From CAZYMI01 sp964648505 (GTDB taxonomy: Bacteria; Pseudomonadota; Alphaproteobacteria; Micavibrionales; Micavibrionaceae), in NCBI GenBank assembly GCA_964648505.1, contig CAZYMI010000019.1, forward strand, positions 1-34,262: a stretch of DNA of 34,262 bases, given 5' to 3'. Position numbers and translations under genes: made by a program. The notes beneath the pieces are model-generated. The model was not told the origin of the DNA, did no database searches, and saw only the letters and a list, made by a program, of their open reading frames with translations. Of this stretch, positions 8,679 through 16,407 are shown in pieces. Position 1 is the stretch's first letter; each line of letters begins with the position of its first letter.

Positions 8679-9275
8679 ATGAAAAAATTTTACACTCTTT
8701 TTATTATCGTGTTTTTACTGGGAACTTTTTCTGCCCCTGTTTTTGCACAAAAATCTCATAAGACAGCCGTGTTTGCAGGGGGCTGTTTTTGGTGTCTGGA
8801 ACATGATCTGGAAAAATTACCGGGTGTGGTTTCTGCCGTATCTGGGTATTCGGGCGGGCATGTAGTTAACCCCACTTACGAACAGGTGAGCACGGGTGAA
8901 ACAGGGCACAGGGAAGCGGTTGAAGTCACGTACGACCCGACCAAAATTACTTATGAAACGCTTTTATCAAAATATATCGATAACATTGATCCCTTTGATC
9001 AGGTGGGCCAGTTTTGTGACAAGGGCATTCAATATACAGCAGCCATTTTTACAAGTGATGAGGCTGAAAAAATTTTAGCGCAGCAGGCTGTAAAGAATTT
9101 GTCTGCTAAATTTCCAGATCAAGAAATTGGTATTGCTATTGAACCTGCAGCACCTTTTTATAAAGCAGAAGATTATCATCAGGATTACGCTGAAAAAAAC
9201 AGTGTTCGCTATTCGCTCTATCGCCGGGGTTGTGGTCGGGATAAGCGTTTAGAGCAGATTAAATCTGGAACATAA
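8679..9275 (+). CDS. msrA: Exported peptide-methionine (S)-S-oxide reductase MsrA
   Basis: MsrA reduces methionine-S-sulfoxide in oxidised proteins. The catalytic motif GCFWC has the nucleophile Cys36, with the family sequences SGYSGG, GETGHREAVEV and DYHQDYAEKN. Unlike the usual cytoplasmic enzyme, it starts with a clear Sec signal peptide (residues 1-23, basic start, hydrophobic core, cleavage near VFA). It should therefore act in the periplasm, where a membrane electron source would have to recycle it. A GAAGGA Shine-Dalgarno is well placed. The stop codon directly abuts that of the convergent folA. Confidence 0.93.
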   Translation: MKKFYTLFIIVFLLGTFSAPVFAQKSHKTAVFAGGCFWCLEHDLEKLPGVVSAVSGYSGGHVVNPTYEQVSTGETGHREAVEVTYDPTKITYETLLSKYIDNIDPFDQVGQFCDKGIQYTAAIFTSDEAEKILAQQAVKNLSAKFPDQEIGIAIEPAAPFYKAEDYHQDYAEKNSVRYSLYRRGCGRDKRLEQIKSGT

Positions 9276-9761
9276 TCACAATACGGATCTTTCGAGTATA
9301 ACATAGCGACCAGCGCTGAAATCTTCCGATGAAACCTCCTGAAAATCGTCAGTTTCAGGAAACCACGCATCACCTTGCGGGGTCTGGTCAAGTTCAGTCA
9401 TATAAATACGGTTTACAAAAGGCAGTGTTTGCTTGTAAATCTGAGCGCCGCCTGCAATCATAATCTCTTTGTCTGTCATGTTCTTGGCGCTAAAAATAGC
9501 GTCATCGACTGATTTGCAGACAAGCACATCAGGATGATCGTACACAAAATCACGCGAGATGATAATTGTCTTACGGTCTGGCAGGGGTTTATTGATGCGA
9601 GCCAATATACTTTCAAAGGTTTTGCGCCCCATAATCACAGGCTTGCCGGTGGTGAGCATTTTAAAGCGCTTTAAATCTTCTGGAATGTGCCAAGGTAAAT
9701 CATTGCCGCATCCGATCACGCGGTTCTTTGCCATGGCAACAATCATTGAAATCTGTGACAT
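9276..9761 (-). CDS. folA: Dihydrofolate reductase
   Basis: This enzyme reduces dihydrofolate to tetrahydrofolate with NADPH, recycling the dihydrofolate made by thymidylate synthase next door. Family motifs are IGCGNDLPWHIPEDLKRFK, containing the substrate-binding acidic residue, GRKTFESI, and IMIAGGAQIY in the C-terminal half. Length is 161 residues, as in E. coli. The start codon overlaps the thyA stop by one base (TAATG), so it is translationally coupled to thyA. Confidence 0.95.
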   Translation of the reverse strand: MSQISMIVAMAKNRVIGCGNDLPWHIPEDLKRFKMLTTGKPVIMGRKTFESILARINKPLPDRKTIIISRDFVYDHPDVLVCKSVDDAIFSAKNMTDKEIMIAGGAQIYKQTLPFVNRIYMTELDQTPQGDAWFPETDDFQEVSSEDFSAGRYVILERSVL

Positions 9762-10555
9762 TATACAGCAATCGGGGCTTTGATCGTATCGTGTGATTGA
9801 TAGCCGATTAGCTCAAAATCCTCGAATTTAAAATCAAAAATGTTTGTGACATGGGGATTAAGGTGCATTTCAGGAAGCGGAAATTCATCGCGACTAAGTT
9901 GAAGCTGCACTTGTTCTAAATGATTGGAATAAAGATGTGCATCCCCAAGTGTATGAACAAAATCACCAACTTTCAGGCCAGTTACCTGCGCAAGCATCAT
10001 TGTCAGTAAGGCGTAGGATGCAATGTTAAAAGGCACGCCTAAAAATATATCAGCAGAACGTTGGTAAAGCTGGCAGGAAAGTTTTCCCTCGGCTACATAA
10101 AATTGAAACAAGCAATGGCAGGGCGGTAAAGCCATTTTAGGAATTTCCGCGACATTCCAAGCTGATACAATCAAGCGACGCGAGTCAGGGTTGGTTTTAA
10201 TTTGGTGAACAAGGTTTGAGATTTGATCAATCGTGCGGCCATCGGGGGCAGGCCATGATCGCCATTGGTGTCCGTATACGGGTCCTAGATCACCATTCTC
10301 GTCTGCCCATTCATCCCAGATGCGCACGCCATTTTCTTTAAGATATTTGATGTTGGTATCGCCCGATAAAAACCACAACAGTTCATGAATGATCGACTTT
10401 GTGTGAAGTTTTTTGGTGGTGAGTAGTGGGAAGCCTGCAGCAAGGTCAAATCGCATCTGGTGTCCAAACACTGAAATCGTGCCCGTGCCTGTACGGTCTT
10501 CTTTTTTGACGCCTTTTTCCAGCACTAAGCGCATCAGATCGTGATATTGCTTCAT
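9761..10555 (-). CDS. thyA: Thymidylate synthase ThyA
   Basis: Converts dUMP to dTMP using methylene-tetrahydrofolate. The nucleophile is Cys146 (ALPPCHCLFQF), and the dUMP-binding sequences LYQRSADIFLGVPFNIASYALL and HTLGDAHLYSNH follow. Its 264 residues match the E. coli enzyme length. A TGAGGA Shine-Dalgarno lies before the ATG. It heads a two-gene operon with folA. Its promoter must lie in the 126-bp gap to the divergent gene at 10682. Confidence 0.95.
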   Translation of the reverse strand: MKQYHDLMRLVLEKGVKKEDRTGTGTISVFGHQMRFDLAAGFPLLTTKKLHTKSIIHELLWFLSGDTNIKYLKENGVRIWDEWADENGDLGPVYGHQWRSWPAPDGRTIDQISNLVHQIKTNPDSRRLIVSAWNVAEIPKMALPPCHCLFQFYVAEGKLSCQLYQRSADIFLGVPFNIASYALLTMMLAQVTGLKVGDFVHTLGDAHLYSNHLEQVQLQLSRDEFPLPEMHLNPHVTNIFDFKFEDFELIGYQSHDTIKAPIAV

Positions 10556-10681
10556 AAATCCTCAGGGGTTGAATAGATCTCTAGTTTTCTTGTTTTTGGC
10601 TTCAAGGTCAAAGGGTAAGAGCGCATCATCCACATATAAAATAAATATGGAAAGGTTTGTTGTTTTCTTTTAAAATGACCT

Positions 10682-11131
10682 ATGCCTAAAGATTGGACTC
10701 GTCACCCTGTTTTTCAAGAGTTCCTGCAAGCTGATGCAGGCGCACGTACAATAGGTTGGCCCAATTACAAGCCAGGTATTTTTTGCAATGTGCAAGGGAC
10801 GCTTGTCACATCAAGTGCAAGCCTGTTTCATGAAGGGCCTTTTCAGGCACATTGGGGCGTTTATAATTTTTTAAGGGCAGCAAAGCGCGAAGGTTATCCG
10901 GTTACAATTATTTCAAATATACCGAATAATTCTCTTGTGCACGCAGACCATATAGATCGGCATTTCCCCCCAGAACAAGTGCTCGCCAAAACCGATTTTA
11001 CAAAAGCAACGATGGGGCTTTTGATTGACGATACAAATCTGCTTCAAGCGCTTGTGCAGTGGGACCCTAAAAAAGAAGGCCCTGTGCGGGATTTTTTGGC
11101 GCAATTTGGTACTTTATCTCCAGCCTATTAG
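10682..11131 (+). CDS. Degenerate HAD-like protein lacking the nucleophilic Asp
   Basis: A 149-residue protein with the spacing of a small HAD phosphatase but altered catalytic residues. Motif I, normally DxDGTL, reads CNVQGTLV at residues 35-42, replacing both aspartates. Motif II is recognisable as TIISN (75-79), motif III as a Lys near 103 (AKTDFTKA), and motif IV as LLIDDTNL (DD at 116-117). It is thus probably an inactive fold used for binding or structure; the HAD assignment itself is by eye. No Shine-Dalgarno precedes the ATG, but a TAAAAT hexamer lies 5 nt upstream, again suggesting a leaderless message. It ends just before the ssrA promoter. Confidence 0.6.
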   Translation: MPKDWTRHPVFQEFLQADAGARTIGWPNYKPGIFCNVQGTLVTSSASLFHEGPFQAHWGVYNFLRAAKREGYPVTIISNIPNNSLVHADHIDRHFPPEQVLAKTDFTKATMGLLIDDTNLLQALVQWDPKKEGPVRDFLAQFGTLSPAY

Positions 11132-11137
11132 CCATTT

Positions 11138-11166
11138 TTGCCGTTTGGATGCTTTCGGGCTATAAT
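11138..11166 (+). promoter_or_regulatory. Promoter of the permuted ssrA (tmRNA) gene
   Basis: TTGCCG (11138-11143), a 17-bp spacer and a perfect TATAAT (11161-11166). Transcription should begin near 11172, just before the GTCGG hairpin that opens the acceptor piece. Confidence 0.65.
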
Positions 11167-11376
11167 AGGGGTGTCGGGCAACCGACTATGACGCTAAACG
11201 CGGTTCAGAATAGACGACATGGACCCGGGGGCAGTACCCGGCGGCTCCACCAAAGTACGCGCTTTATTCGAGAATTTTCTCGTATTTTGGCGGGGCCGAA
11301 ACAGGTTCGACATGCGTGATAAAGGGATTTGCTTGCGTTCGGGATGGTTCCGTCGTATCGGGCTATTTTTACAAAT

Positions 11377-11427
11377 GCTAACGATAACAAATATCAAGGT
11401 GACGTTCAGGTTGCATTAGCAGCTTAA
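11377..11427 (+). CDS. tmRNA proteolysis tag reading frame
   Basis: The resume codon GCT at 11377 opens a 16-codon frame ending TAA 11425-11427, encoding ANDNKYQGDVQVALAA; the Ala carried by tmRNA itself precedes it. The ANDN start is the SspB-recognised half and the ALAA end is the ClpX degron. The tag is longer than the E. coli one, as is usual for alphaproteobacteria. It is translated only during trans-translation. Confidence 0.9.
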   Translation, partial: ANDNKYQGDVQVALAA

Positions 11428-11477
11428 TTTTACCAAGCATTACAATCCCTTTGCGGTGATACGTGAAGGTGGGGCGC

Positions 11478-11517
11478 GGGCCGGCCTAGCAACAGAACTG
11501 GCCCATTTTCTTTTTTT
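11478..11517 (+). terminator. Rho-independent terminator of ssrA
   Basis: GGGCCGG (11478-11484) pairs with CTGGCCC (11498-11504), 7 bp with one G-T pair and a 13-nt loop. It is followed by ATTTTC and seven Ts. Confidence 0.8.
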
Positions 11518-11540
11518 GTCTTTCCCTATATCGTTTTTTC

Positions 11541-13331
11541 GTGAAAAATCGCACCCAAATTTTTGTGTTAATTATTGCTTTGTTGTGCGCGTGTTCGCCC
11601 GGCTATTTTTCTGACGCGCTGTGGACGATGCTTGCATCATGCCTGATGCTGGGATTATTCGTGCAAGGGGTTTATAAACAAAAACTTCAGCACCTTAATT
11701 TTCATGATATGGATTGTCTGGTTTTTGCGCTGTGGGCTTGGGCAGCTTTATCGATTCTTTGGTCTGTCGTGCCATTTTTAAGTGGTTTGAACTTGGTTTC
11801 AGCCAGTCTTCTGCCCCTTATTTATTTTTATACGCGCTTTAGTAAAAACACCATTTCTGAAAAGCAGATATTTACAATCTTTGTTGGTTTTGGGTTGGTT
11901 TTGTCTTTTGGCGCGGTTGTACAAGTTACAACAGGCGTCGGAACATTTATCACCCAAGCGTCTTGGCCTTTTACTAATCCGAATGCACTTGCGCTTTGTA
12001 TTGTGATGAGCCTTGTGATGGCTCTGTCTTGTTTTGATAAGGTGGAACAATCAAAAATCTCAATATGGGCCGCGTTATCTTGCTTAACTTTAGGCTTTAT
12101 GTTGACAGGAAGCCGCGCGGCACTGGTTGGGTTGTTCATTGTGATGATCGCGCTTGTTATAACCAAAAAGCATCTTTTAAAACCGGCCCTTGTTATTCTT
12201 TGCTTGATAGAAGCAATATCTATTTTTCTATTTCTGTTTAAAGAAAATATTGCCTATAACACAACGCAGCGTATTTTTTCGGTGATTGCTTATAATGAAA
12301 GTGCATTAAGCACGCGCCCGCTGATATGGCAGAAAACAATTGAACTTATCGCTGAGCATCCTTTGATAGGAACAGGCCTTGCCAGTTTTGCACCACGCTA
12401 TCAGGCCGTGCAGCTTCCAAATGAAAGCTCTGCAGGGCAGATGGCGCATAATGAAGTTTTGCAGATAGCTTTAGAGTTAGGTTTACCCGGCCTCGTTCTT
12501 TTACTTGGTGTTTTTATGGTGGGGATGCAGCTTGCTCTGAAGTCACAAAACACCTCGATACATTCAAAAAACCCTTATATTTTGGCCAGTCTGGCACTGG
12601 TTGGGTTTTTCGCGCTTGTTGATTATCCGCTTCATACGCCAGCTATTTTGATGATGACAGGCCTTCTTTTAGCACATCTTGTGAATATGAAAGCGAGTAA
12701 AGCGCGTATTAGGGTGCCAGATGCATATCCAGTATTTTTTGCAATTTTTATAACCGGTTTTTCAACAGCGATGGTGATAGCACATCTTTTGACCGCGCAA
12801 GCCATTCGTGTTTCGGATGTAAATCTAACTAAAGCAAATCAGTATTTACAGTTTTCATCTTATTTGGATTTCGGATTAAACCCCGATCGTCCCCGTACTC
12901 TTGCAATCATGCTTTTATATGCGATGGACCCGTTAACAACATCCAAGGATGAGCGCGATAAGACTAGCGCACAAATTGAAAAATTATTTGACCGTGCCCG
13001 TACGTTGAACCCCTACGACGGACAGACAGATCTTTATCAGGCCACCGTGAATATGTCTCTTTTTCGTCCCGCTGAACAGAATTTTCAGGATGCGCTTTTG
13101 AAATCGCCGCGCTTAATTTCTGCCCGTTATTTGCTGGCTGATTTGTATGCACGGCAAGGCCGGACTGAAGAAGCCGTCAAAATCCTTGAGAAGGGGTTGT
13201 TTTATACCCACCCCTATGACCAGATGGTTATATGGTTTCCGCGTCTTGCGGTGCTCGCAAACAGGCTCGGGCGGCCTGACCTTGCCCAAACAGCTGAAAA
13301 AAAGCTTCTTAATATCCCCAAAAAACCTTAA
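11541..13331 (+). CDS. O-antigen ligase/polymerase-like membrane protein with C-terminal TPR
   Basis: This 596-residue polytopic membrane protein has about ten to twelve hydrophobic segments in residues 5-430. The Wzy_C (O-antigen ligase) region contains ALSTRPLIWQKTIELIAEHPLIGTG and, after a periplasmic loop, AGQMAHNEVLQIALELGLPG. A soluble C-terminal part (about 480-590) has TPR-like repeats (ARYLLADLYARQGRTEEAVKILEKG). Such proteins polymerise or transfer glycans on undecaprenyl carriers; whether this one acts on LPS, capsule or glycoprotein cannot be told. The start is GTG at 11541, needed to keep the first membrane helix (residues 7-19). No Shine-Dalgarno is visible. TATATC lies 8 nt upstream. 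Confidence 0.8.
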   Translation: MKNRTQIFVLIIALLCACSPGYFSDALWTMLASCLMLGLFVQGVYKQKLQHLNFHDMDCLVFALWAWAALSILWSVVPFLSGLNLVSASLLPLIYFYTRFSKNTISEKQIFTIFVGFGLVLSFGAVVQVTTGVGTFITQASWPFTNPNALALCIVMSLVMALSCFDKVEQSKISIWAALSCLTLGFMLTGSRAALVGLFIVMIALVITKKHLLKPALVILCLIEAISIFLFLFKENIAYNTTQRIFSVIAYNESALSTRPLIWQKTIELIAEHPLIGTGLASFAPRYQAVQLPNESSAGQMAHNEVLQIALELGLPGLVLLLGVFMVGMQLALKSQNTSIHSKNPYILASLALVGFFALVDYPLHTPAILMMTGLLLAHLVNMKASKARIRVPDAYPVFFAIFITGFSTAMVIAHLLTAQAIRVSDVNLTKANQYLQFSSYLDFGLNPDRPRTLAIMLLYAMDPLTTSKDERDKTSAQIEKLFDRARTLNPYDGQTDLYQATVNMSLFRPAEQNFQDALLKSPRLISARYLLADLYARQGRTEEAVKILEKGLFYTHPYDQMVIWFPRLAVLANRLGRPDLAQTAEKKLLNIPKKP

Positions 13332-13399
13332 TTGATCGGGGGGCTGGCTTGGGCGAGCGAATTTGCTACAGTGACCTCAAGAATCAAGGAAGAAATTTA

Positions 13400-13882
13400 A
13401 TGTCCAGTACGATTTCAGAAGATACTCTACGTTATGACCGAATGGTTGAAACGGCCCTTCGCGGTGTTGTAAAAAGCGCAGTGGAAGAAGTGATGCGCGA
13501 TGGCTTACCCGGCGATCACCATTTTTTTATTACATTCATGACCGATCATCCCGGGGTCCAAATACCAGAATATCTGCGTGATCGGTATCCCGGAGAGATG
13601 ACGATTGTTTTACAGTATCAGTTTTACGATCTGAATGTTGATACAGAAAAACTTTCTGTTACACTTTCATTTAATAATGTCCCAGAAAAATTAATTGTTC
13701 CCCTTTCTGCAATTACAATTTTTGCAGATCCTTCAGTAAACTTCGCCCTGCAATTCCAGCCTTTATCAGAAGGCGGGGAAGATGATCCTGATGATACAGG
13801 TGGGGATGAAGATAATGCAAAGCCTAAGAAGGAAACAAAAACGGGCGAAGTTGTCAGTCTCGATCAGTTTCGCAAGAAATAA
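13400..13882 (+). CDS. sspB: SspB-like ClpXP adaptor (alphaproteobacterial type)
   Basis: SspB binds the N-terminal half of the ssrA tag and hands tagged proteins to ClpXP. The folded domain (residues about 10-110) contains DHHFFITFMTDHPGVQIP, YPGEMTIVLQYQF and the alpha-type FADPSVNFALQF. An acidic linker and the short C-terminal ClpX-binding peptide GEVVSLDQFRKK follow. I chose ATG 13400, giving 160 residues, over an in-frame ATG at 13349, because AAGGA lies about 10 nt upstream and homologous proteins begin near this point. The ssrA gene lies 1.9 kb upstream. A strong terminator follows. Confidence 0.88.
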   Translation: MSSTISEDTLRYDRMVETALRGVVKSAVEEVMRDGLPGDHHFFITFMTDHPGVQIPEYLRDRYPGEMTIVLQYQFYDLNVDTEKLSVTLSFNNVPEKLIVPLSAITIFADPSVNFALQFQPLSEGGEDDPDDTGGDEDNAKPKKETKTGEVVSLDQFRKK

Positions 13883-13963
13883 ATTTTCCTAAGAAACAAA
13901 TCTTTCAAGTCTTTAATTGTTTCTTTATAAAAAAATTTTAAAAAATGCGGGCCCCAAAAAAAT

Positions 13964-14007
13964 GCGGGCCAAGGTGGGGAGACCTGGCCCGCTTTATTGT
14001 CTTTCTT
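13964..14007 (+). terminator. Strong hairpin terminator after sspB, with a duplicated left arm
   Basis: The left arm 13964-13975 pairs with 13982-13992 over 11 bp with a one-base bulge (GCGGGCC against GGCCCGC plus AGGT/ACCT), loop GGGGAG, followed by TTTATTGTCTTTCTT. A second copy of the left-arm core, AAAATGCGGGCC, lies 17 nt upstream and could compete for the right arm. Confidence 0.7.
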
Positions 14008-14024
14008 GGGGGAGAAGAAAAACA

Positions 14025-14189
14025 ATGAACCATCTTACGATGTTTTTAACACCCTCTATGAAACCTTATCGTGGTTTCAGTAGAAGTTCTTTTCGGCTTC
14101 TTCATTCAGGAGAACGAGAGAATGAAGGGCCTCAAAAACGGTTTTATGTCCGCCGTTTGCCCGAAATTATGTCTCGGATGGATTTTTAA
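14025..14189 (+). CDS. Candidate small basic protein
   Basis: A 54-residue frame with an ATG at 14025, preceded by a GGGGGAG Shine-Dalgarno (14008-14014), and a TAA at 14187. It is rich in Arg, Phe and Met and ends RRLPEIMSRMDF. I recognise no family. It begins about 20 nt after the terminator hairpin following sspB, so its translation would depend on readthrough or on a promoter inside the hairpin region. The strong ribosome site is the main support. The hairpin could serve as an attenuator for it; that is inference. Confidence 0.4.
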   Translation: MNHLTMFLTPSMKPYRGFSRSSFRLLHSGERENEGPQKRFYVRRLPEIMSRMDF

Positions 14190-14312
14190 TTAACGAAAAG
14201 CTATTTTTTATGCAAGACAAATTTTTTACACAATTGATGAATCTGATATGCAAAAAACGCATAGCATTTCAACTCTTGTCTAAATCCCTGAAAACATTAG
14301 GTTATCTCACCT
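14190..14312. other. AT-rich intergenic gap before the hydrolase gene
   Basis: It contains a small hairpin, TATGC (14247-14251) with GCATA (14259-14263), and weak promoter-like hexamers TTGTCT (14276-14281) and TAGGTT (14298-14303), 16 bp apart. Nothing else was recognised. Confidence 0.3.
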
Positions 14313-15251
14313 ATGCACATTTCTTCATTTTGGAACCCTTCTGTTACGCCTGATGACCCGCAGCCTTATCGCGTGTTGATAGAACGCAACGCATGGGCAG
14401 ATAAAAACAGGTCTGGCAGGATGGTGCCTTTTAAAGCGTACTATCCTGAAGGGGTTCAGGAGCCTGTTCCACTTATTATCTGGTCACATGGTCTTGGGGG
14501 GTCACGCGATGGCGCAGGCTTTTTGGCCCGCTATCTTGCAGGGTATGGTTATGGCGTTTTAAATCTTTCACACGCGGGTACAGATTCGTCCTTGTGGGAA
14601 GGAAAGCCTGGCCATCCGTGGGACGTTATAAGATCCACGCATATTCCGCGCAAAGCAAGTTTACAGCGTTTCCAAGATATATCGTTTGTTATTTCTCAAG
14701 TATTATCGCGCGCCTTACCTTTTGAGGTGGACGCAGATCGCATCGGGATGTCCGGTCATTCTTTTGGTGCGCTGACAACGCAGATGATTGCAGGACAATC
14801 AGTTGTTTCAAAACATCATCGTTATGCGCTTGAAAAGCTTCCCATACGTGCGGGCATATTATATTCACCTGTACCTGTTTTAAAATATGGCGCAACACCG
14901 TCTGATTCCTATAAAACAATTCACATGCCTTTGATGCACTGGACAGGGACGGATGATGTCTCCCCCATAGAAGGTTTTGGGTATGAGCGTCGCCTGTCGA
15001 TTTTTGAACATGCCGGCGCAAGCGACCAGCATCTTTTTATTCTCAAAGACGGGGATCATATGGTGTATAACGGATCGCGTGGCCAGCTGGGTGAAAATAA
15101 CAATCGCGCCTTGCACGAGACACTGATAAAAATAGGCTCATTGGCCTGGTGGGATTGGCATTTAAAAGATGATCTGCGTGCAAAAGAATGGTTGACGCAA
15201 AAAAGCTTTATAGAGTTTTCAGGAAATACAATTGAATACAGGAGTAAATAA
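14313..15251 (+). CDS. Alpha/beta hydrolase (dienelactone hydrolase or PAF-acetylhydrolase-like)
   Basis: A 312-residue cytoplasmic-looking hydrolase. The oxyanion-region motif IIWSHGLGGSRDG lies near residues 55-67 and the nucleophile elbow GHSFG places Ser150. Likely acid and base residues are the Asp in WTGTDDVSP and the His in KDGDHMVYNG. The pattern 'SHGLGGSR' with a preceding YYPEG is typical of predicted dienelactone-hydrolase-like esterases (COG4188 type). Its natural substrate is unknown. The ATG at 14313 has no Shine-Dalgarno; a later start would cut into the conserved N-terminal strand. The tautomerase gene starts 2 bp after its stop, so they form an operon. Confidence 0.8.
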   Translation: MHISSFWNPSVTPDDPQPYRVLIERNAWADKNRSGRMVPFKAYYPEGVQEPVPLIIWSHGLGGSRDGAGFLARYLAGYGYGVLNLSHAGTDSSLWEGKPGHPWDVIRSTHIPRKASLQRFQDISFVISQVLSRALPFEVDADRIGMSGHSFGALTTQMIAGQSVVSKHHRYALEKLPIRAGILYSPVPVLKYGATPSDSYKTIHMPLMHWTGTDDVSPIEGFGYERRLSIFEHAGASDQHLFILKDGDHMVYNGSRGQLGENNNRALHETLIKIGSLAWWDWHLKDDLRAKEWLTQKSFIEFSGNTIEYRSK

Positions 15252-15253
15252 AA

Positions 15254-15436
15254 ATGCCCTATGTTAACGTTCAGATCTTAAAAGGTGCAACGCGTGAACA
15301 AAAACAGAATCTTGTCAAAGAGATTACAAATTCATTGGTTAAAATTCTTGGAAAGAAACCTGAGCATACGCATATTGTGATTCAAGAAATTGAAAAACAA
15401 GATTGGGGATTTTCCGGCAAGTTAAGTGATGAATAA
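15254..15436 (+). CDS. 4-oxalocrotonate tautomerase family protein
   Basis: A 60-residue protein beginning Met-Pro. After Met removal, Pro1 is the catalytic base that shuttles protons between enol and keto forms. The family pattern PYVNVQILKGATREQKQNLV is clear, as is the later HTHIVIQEIEKQDWGFSG. These enzymes act as hexamers of small subunits. The physiological substrate cannot be inferred. AGGAG lies before the ATG and overlaps the end of the hydrolase gene. The next gene overlaps it by 8 bp. Confidence 0.87.
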   Translation: MPYVNVQILKGATREQKQNLVKEITNSLVKILGKKPEHTHIVIQEIEKQDWGFSGKLSDE

Positions 15437-16385
15437 CAAAGAAAACGCCATGAAAAATGCAATTGAAATACGCGGCCTTGTAAAAACGTACGCAGCAGCA
15501 GGGAAGTCACCAGAAAAATTAGCCCTAAAAGCTGTGGATCTTGATATTCCGCGCGGCTGTTTGTTTGGCCTTCTTGGCCCTAATGGCGCAGGTAAATCAA
15601 CGCTGATTAATATATTGGCAGGGCTGGTGATGAAGTCATCTGGAACGGTCAGGGTCTGGGAAAGCGATCTCGATCAGAATAGCCGGCAGGCAAAGGCATC
15701 GATTGGTATTGTTCCACAAGAAATTACTTTTGACCCTTTTTTTACGCCACGCCGAATGCTGGATATTCAAGCAGGGCTTTATGGTGTGCCGAAATCTGAA
15801 CGGCGAACGCTTGAACTTTTAGAACTCGTGGGTTTGCTTGATAAAGCCGACGCTTATGCACGTTCCCTTTCAGGGGGCATGCGCAGACGCTTGATGGTAG
15901 CAAAAGCCATGGTGCATAACCCGCCGATTTTAGTATTGGATGAACCATCAGCTGGTGTTGATTTAGAATTGCGCACCCAGCTTTGGGATAATGTGAAAGC
16001 ATTAAGCAAAAAAGGTACGACTGTTTTGCTAACAACACATTATTTGGAGGAAGCCGAACAGCTTTGTGATCGCATCGCCATTATTAATCATGGCGAAATT
16101 GTTGCGAATGCAGAAAAAGAAACGTTACTGGGCAGATTATCGGGGAAAGAAATTCGTTTTCGTCTGGACCGGGAGATAGACGCTATACCAGACTCTTTCA
16201 ATCAATTTAGCCCCACCCTTGAAGGACGCAGAACGCTTTTGTTGCATTATAAACCCGAAGATCATCCTGCAGATCACCTGATTGATCTTGTGCATAAAAA
16301 CGGCTACGGCATTGCCGATATCACAACACGTAAAAGCGATTTGGAAGATATTTTCCGCATTCTAACGGCAACAAAAGCGGCTTGA
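15429..16385 (+). CDS. ABC transporter ATP-binding protein (ABC-2 exporter type)
   Basis: The ATPase subunit of an exporter. Walker A is GPNGAGKST, the Q-loop region is VPQEITFDPFFTPRRML, the signature is LSGGMRRRL, and Walker B is ILVLDEPSAGVD with the H-loop TTHYLEEAE. A C-terminal extension of about 90 residues is typical of DrrA/NodI-like ATPases that partner an ABC-2 permease. No permease gene follows; the tRNA gene comes 65 bp later. The start is uncertain: GTG 15426, ATG 15429 (overlapping the tautomerase stop) or ATG 15450 all fit. I chose 15429 for coupling. Confidence 0.9.
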   Translation: MNNKENAMKNAIEIRGLVKTYAAAGKSPEKLALKAVDLDIPRGCLFGLLGPNGAGKSTLINILAGLVMKSSGTVRVWESDLDQNSRQAKASIGIVPQEITFDPFFTPRRMLDIQAGLYGVPKSERRTLELLELVGLLDKADAYARSLSGGMRRRLMVAKAMVHNPPILVLDEPSAGVDLELRTQLWDNVKALSKKGTTVLLTTHYLEEAEQLCDRIAIINHGEIVANAEKETLLGRLSGKEIRFRLDREIDAIPDSFNQFSPTLEGRRTLLLHYKPEDHPADHLIDLVHKNGYGIADITTRKSDLEDIFRILTATKAA

Positions 16386-16407
16386 TAATTGGAAAACACA
16401 GTGCGAT

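Larger units (their letters stand above)
11172..11517 (+). ncRNA. ssrA: Two-piece (circularly permuted) tmRNA precursor
   Basis: tmRNA rescues stalled ribosomes and tags the nascent protein for proteolysis. The order here is the permuted one. First comes the acceptor piece (about 11174-11252), with a T-stem CCGGG/CCCGG and the unusual T-loop GGCAGTA, ending CGGCTCC plus ACCA at 11242-11252. Next is a 39-nt intervening loop with a CGAGA/TCTCG hairpin. Last is the coding piece, beginning GGGGCCG at 11292 and carrying the tag. GGGGCCG pairs with CGGCTCC to form the acceptor stem across the two pieces. AAAGGGATT (11321-11329) is complementary to AATCCCTTT (11444-11452), which encloses the pseudoknot and tag region. 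The exact processed ends cannot be read. A terminator follows. Confidence 0.93.

Noticed and set aside
11541..11610. Lipobox-like LLCAC near the start of the O-antigen-ligase-like protein
   Set aside because: The residue before the last Ala is Cys, which does not fit a lipobox, and the many following membrane helices fit a polytopic protein rather than a lipoprotein.
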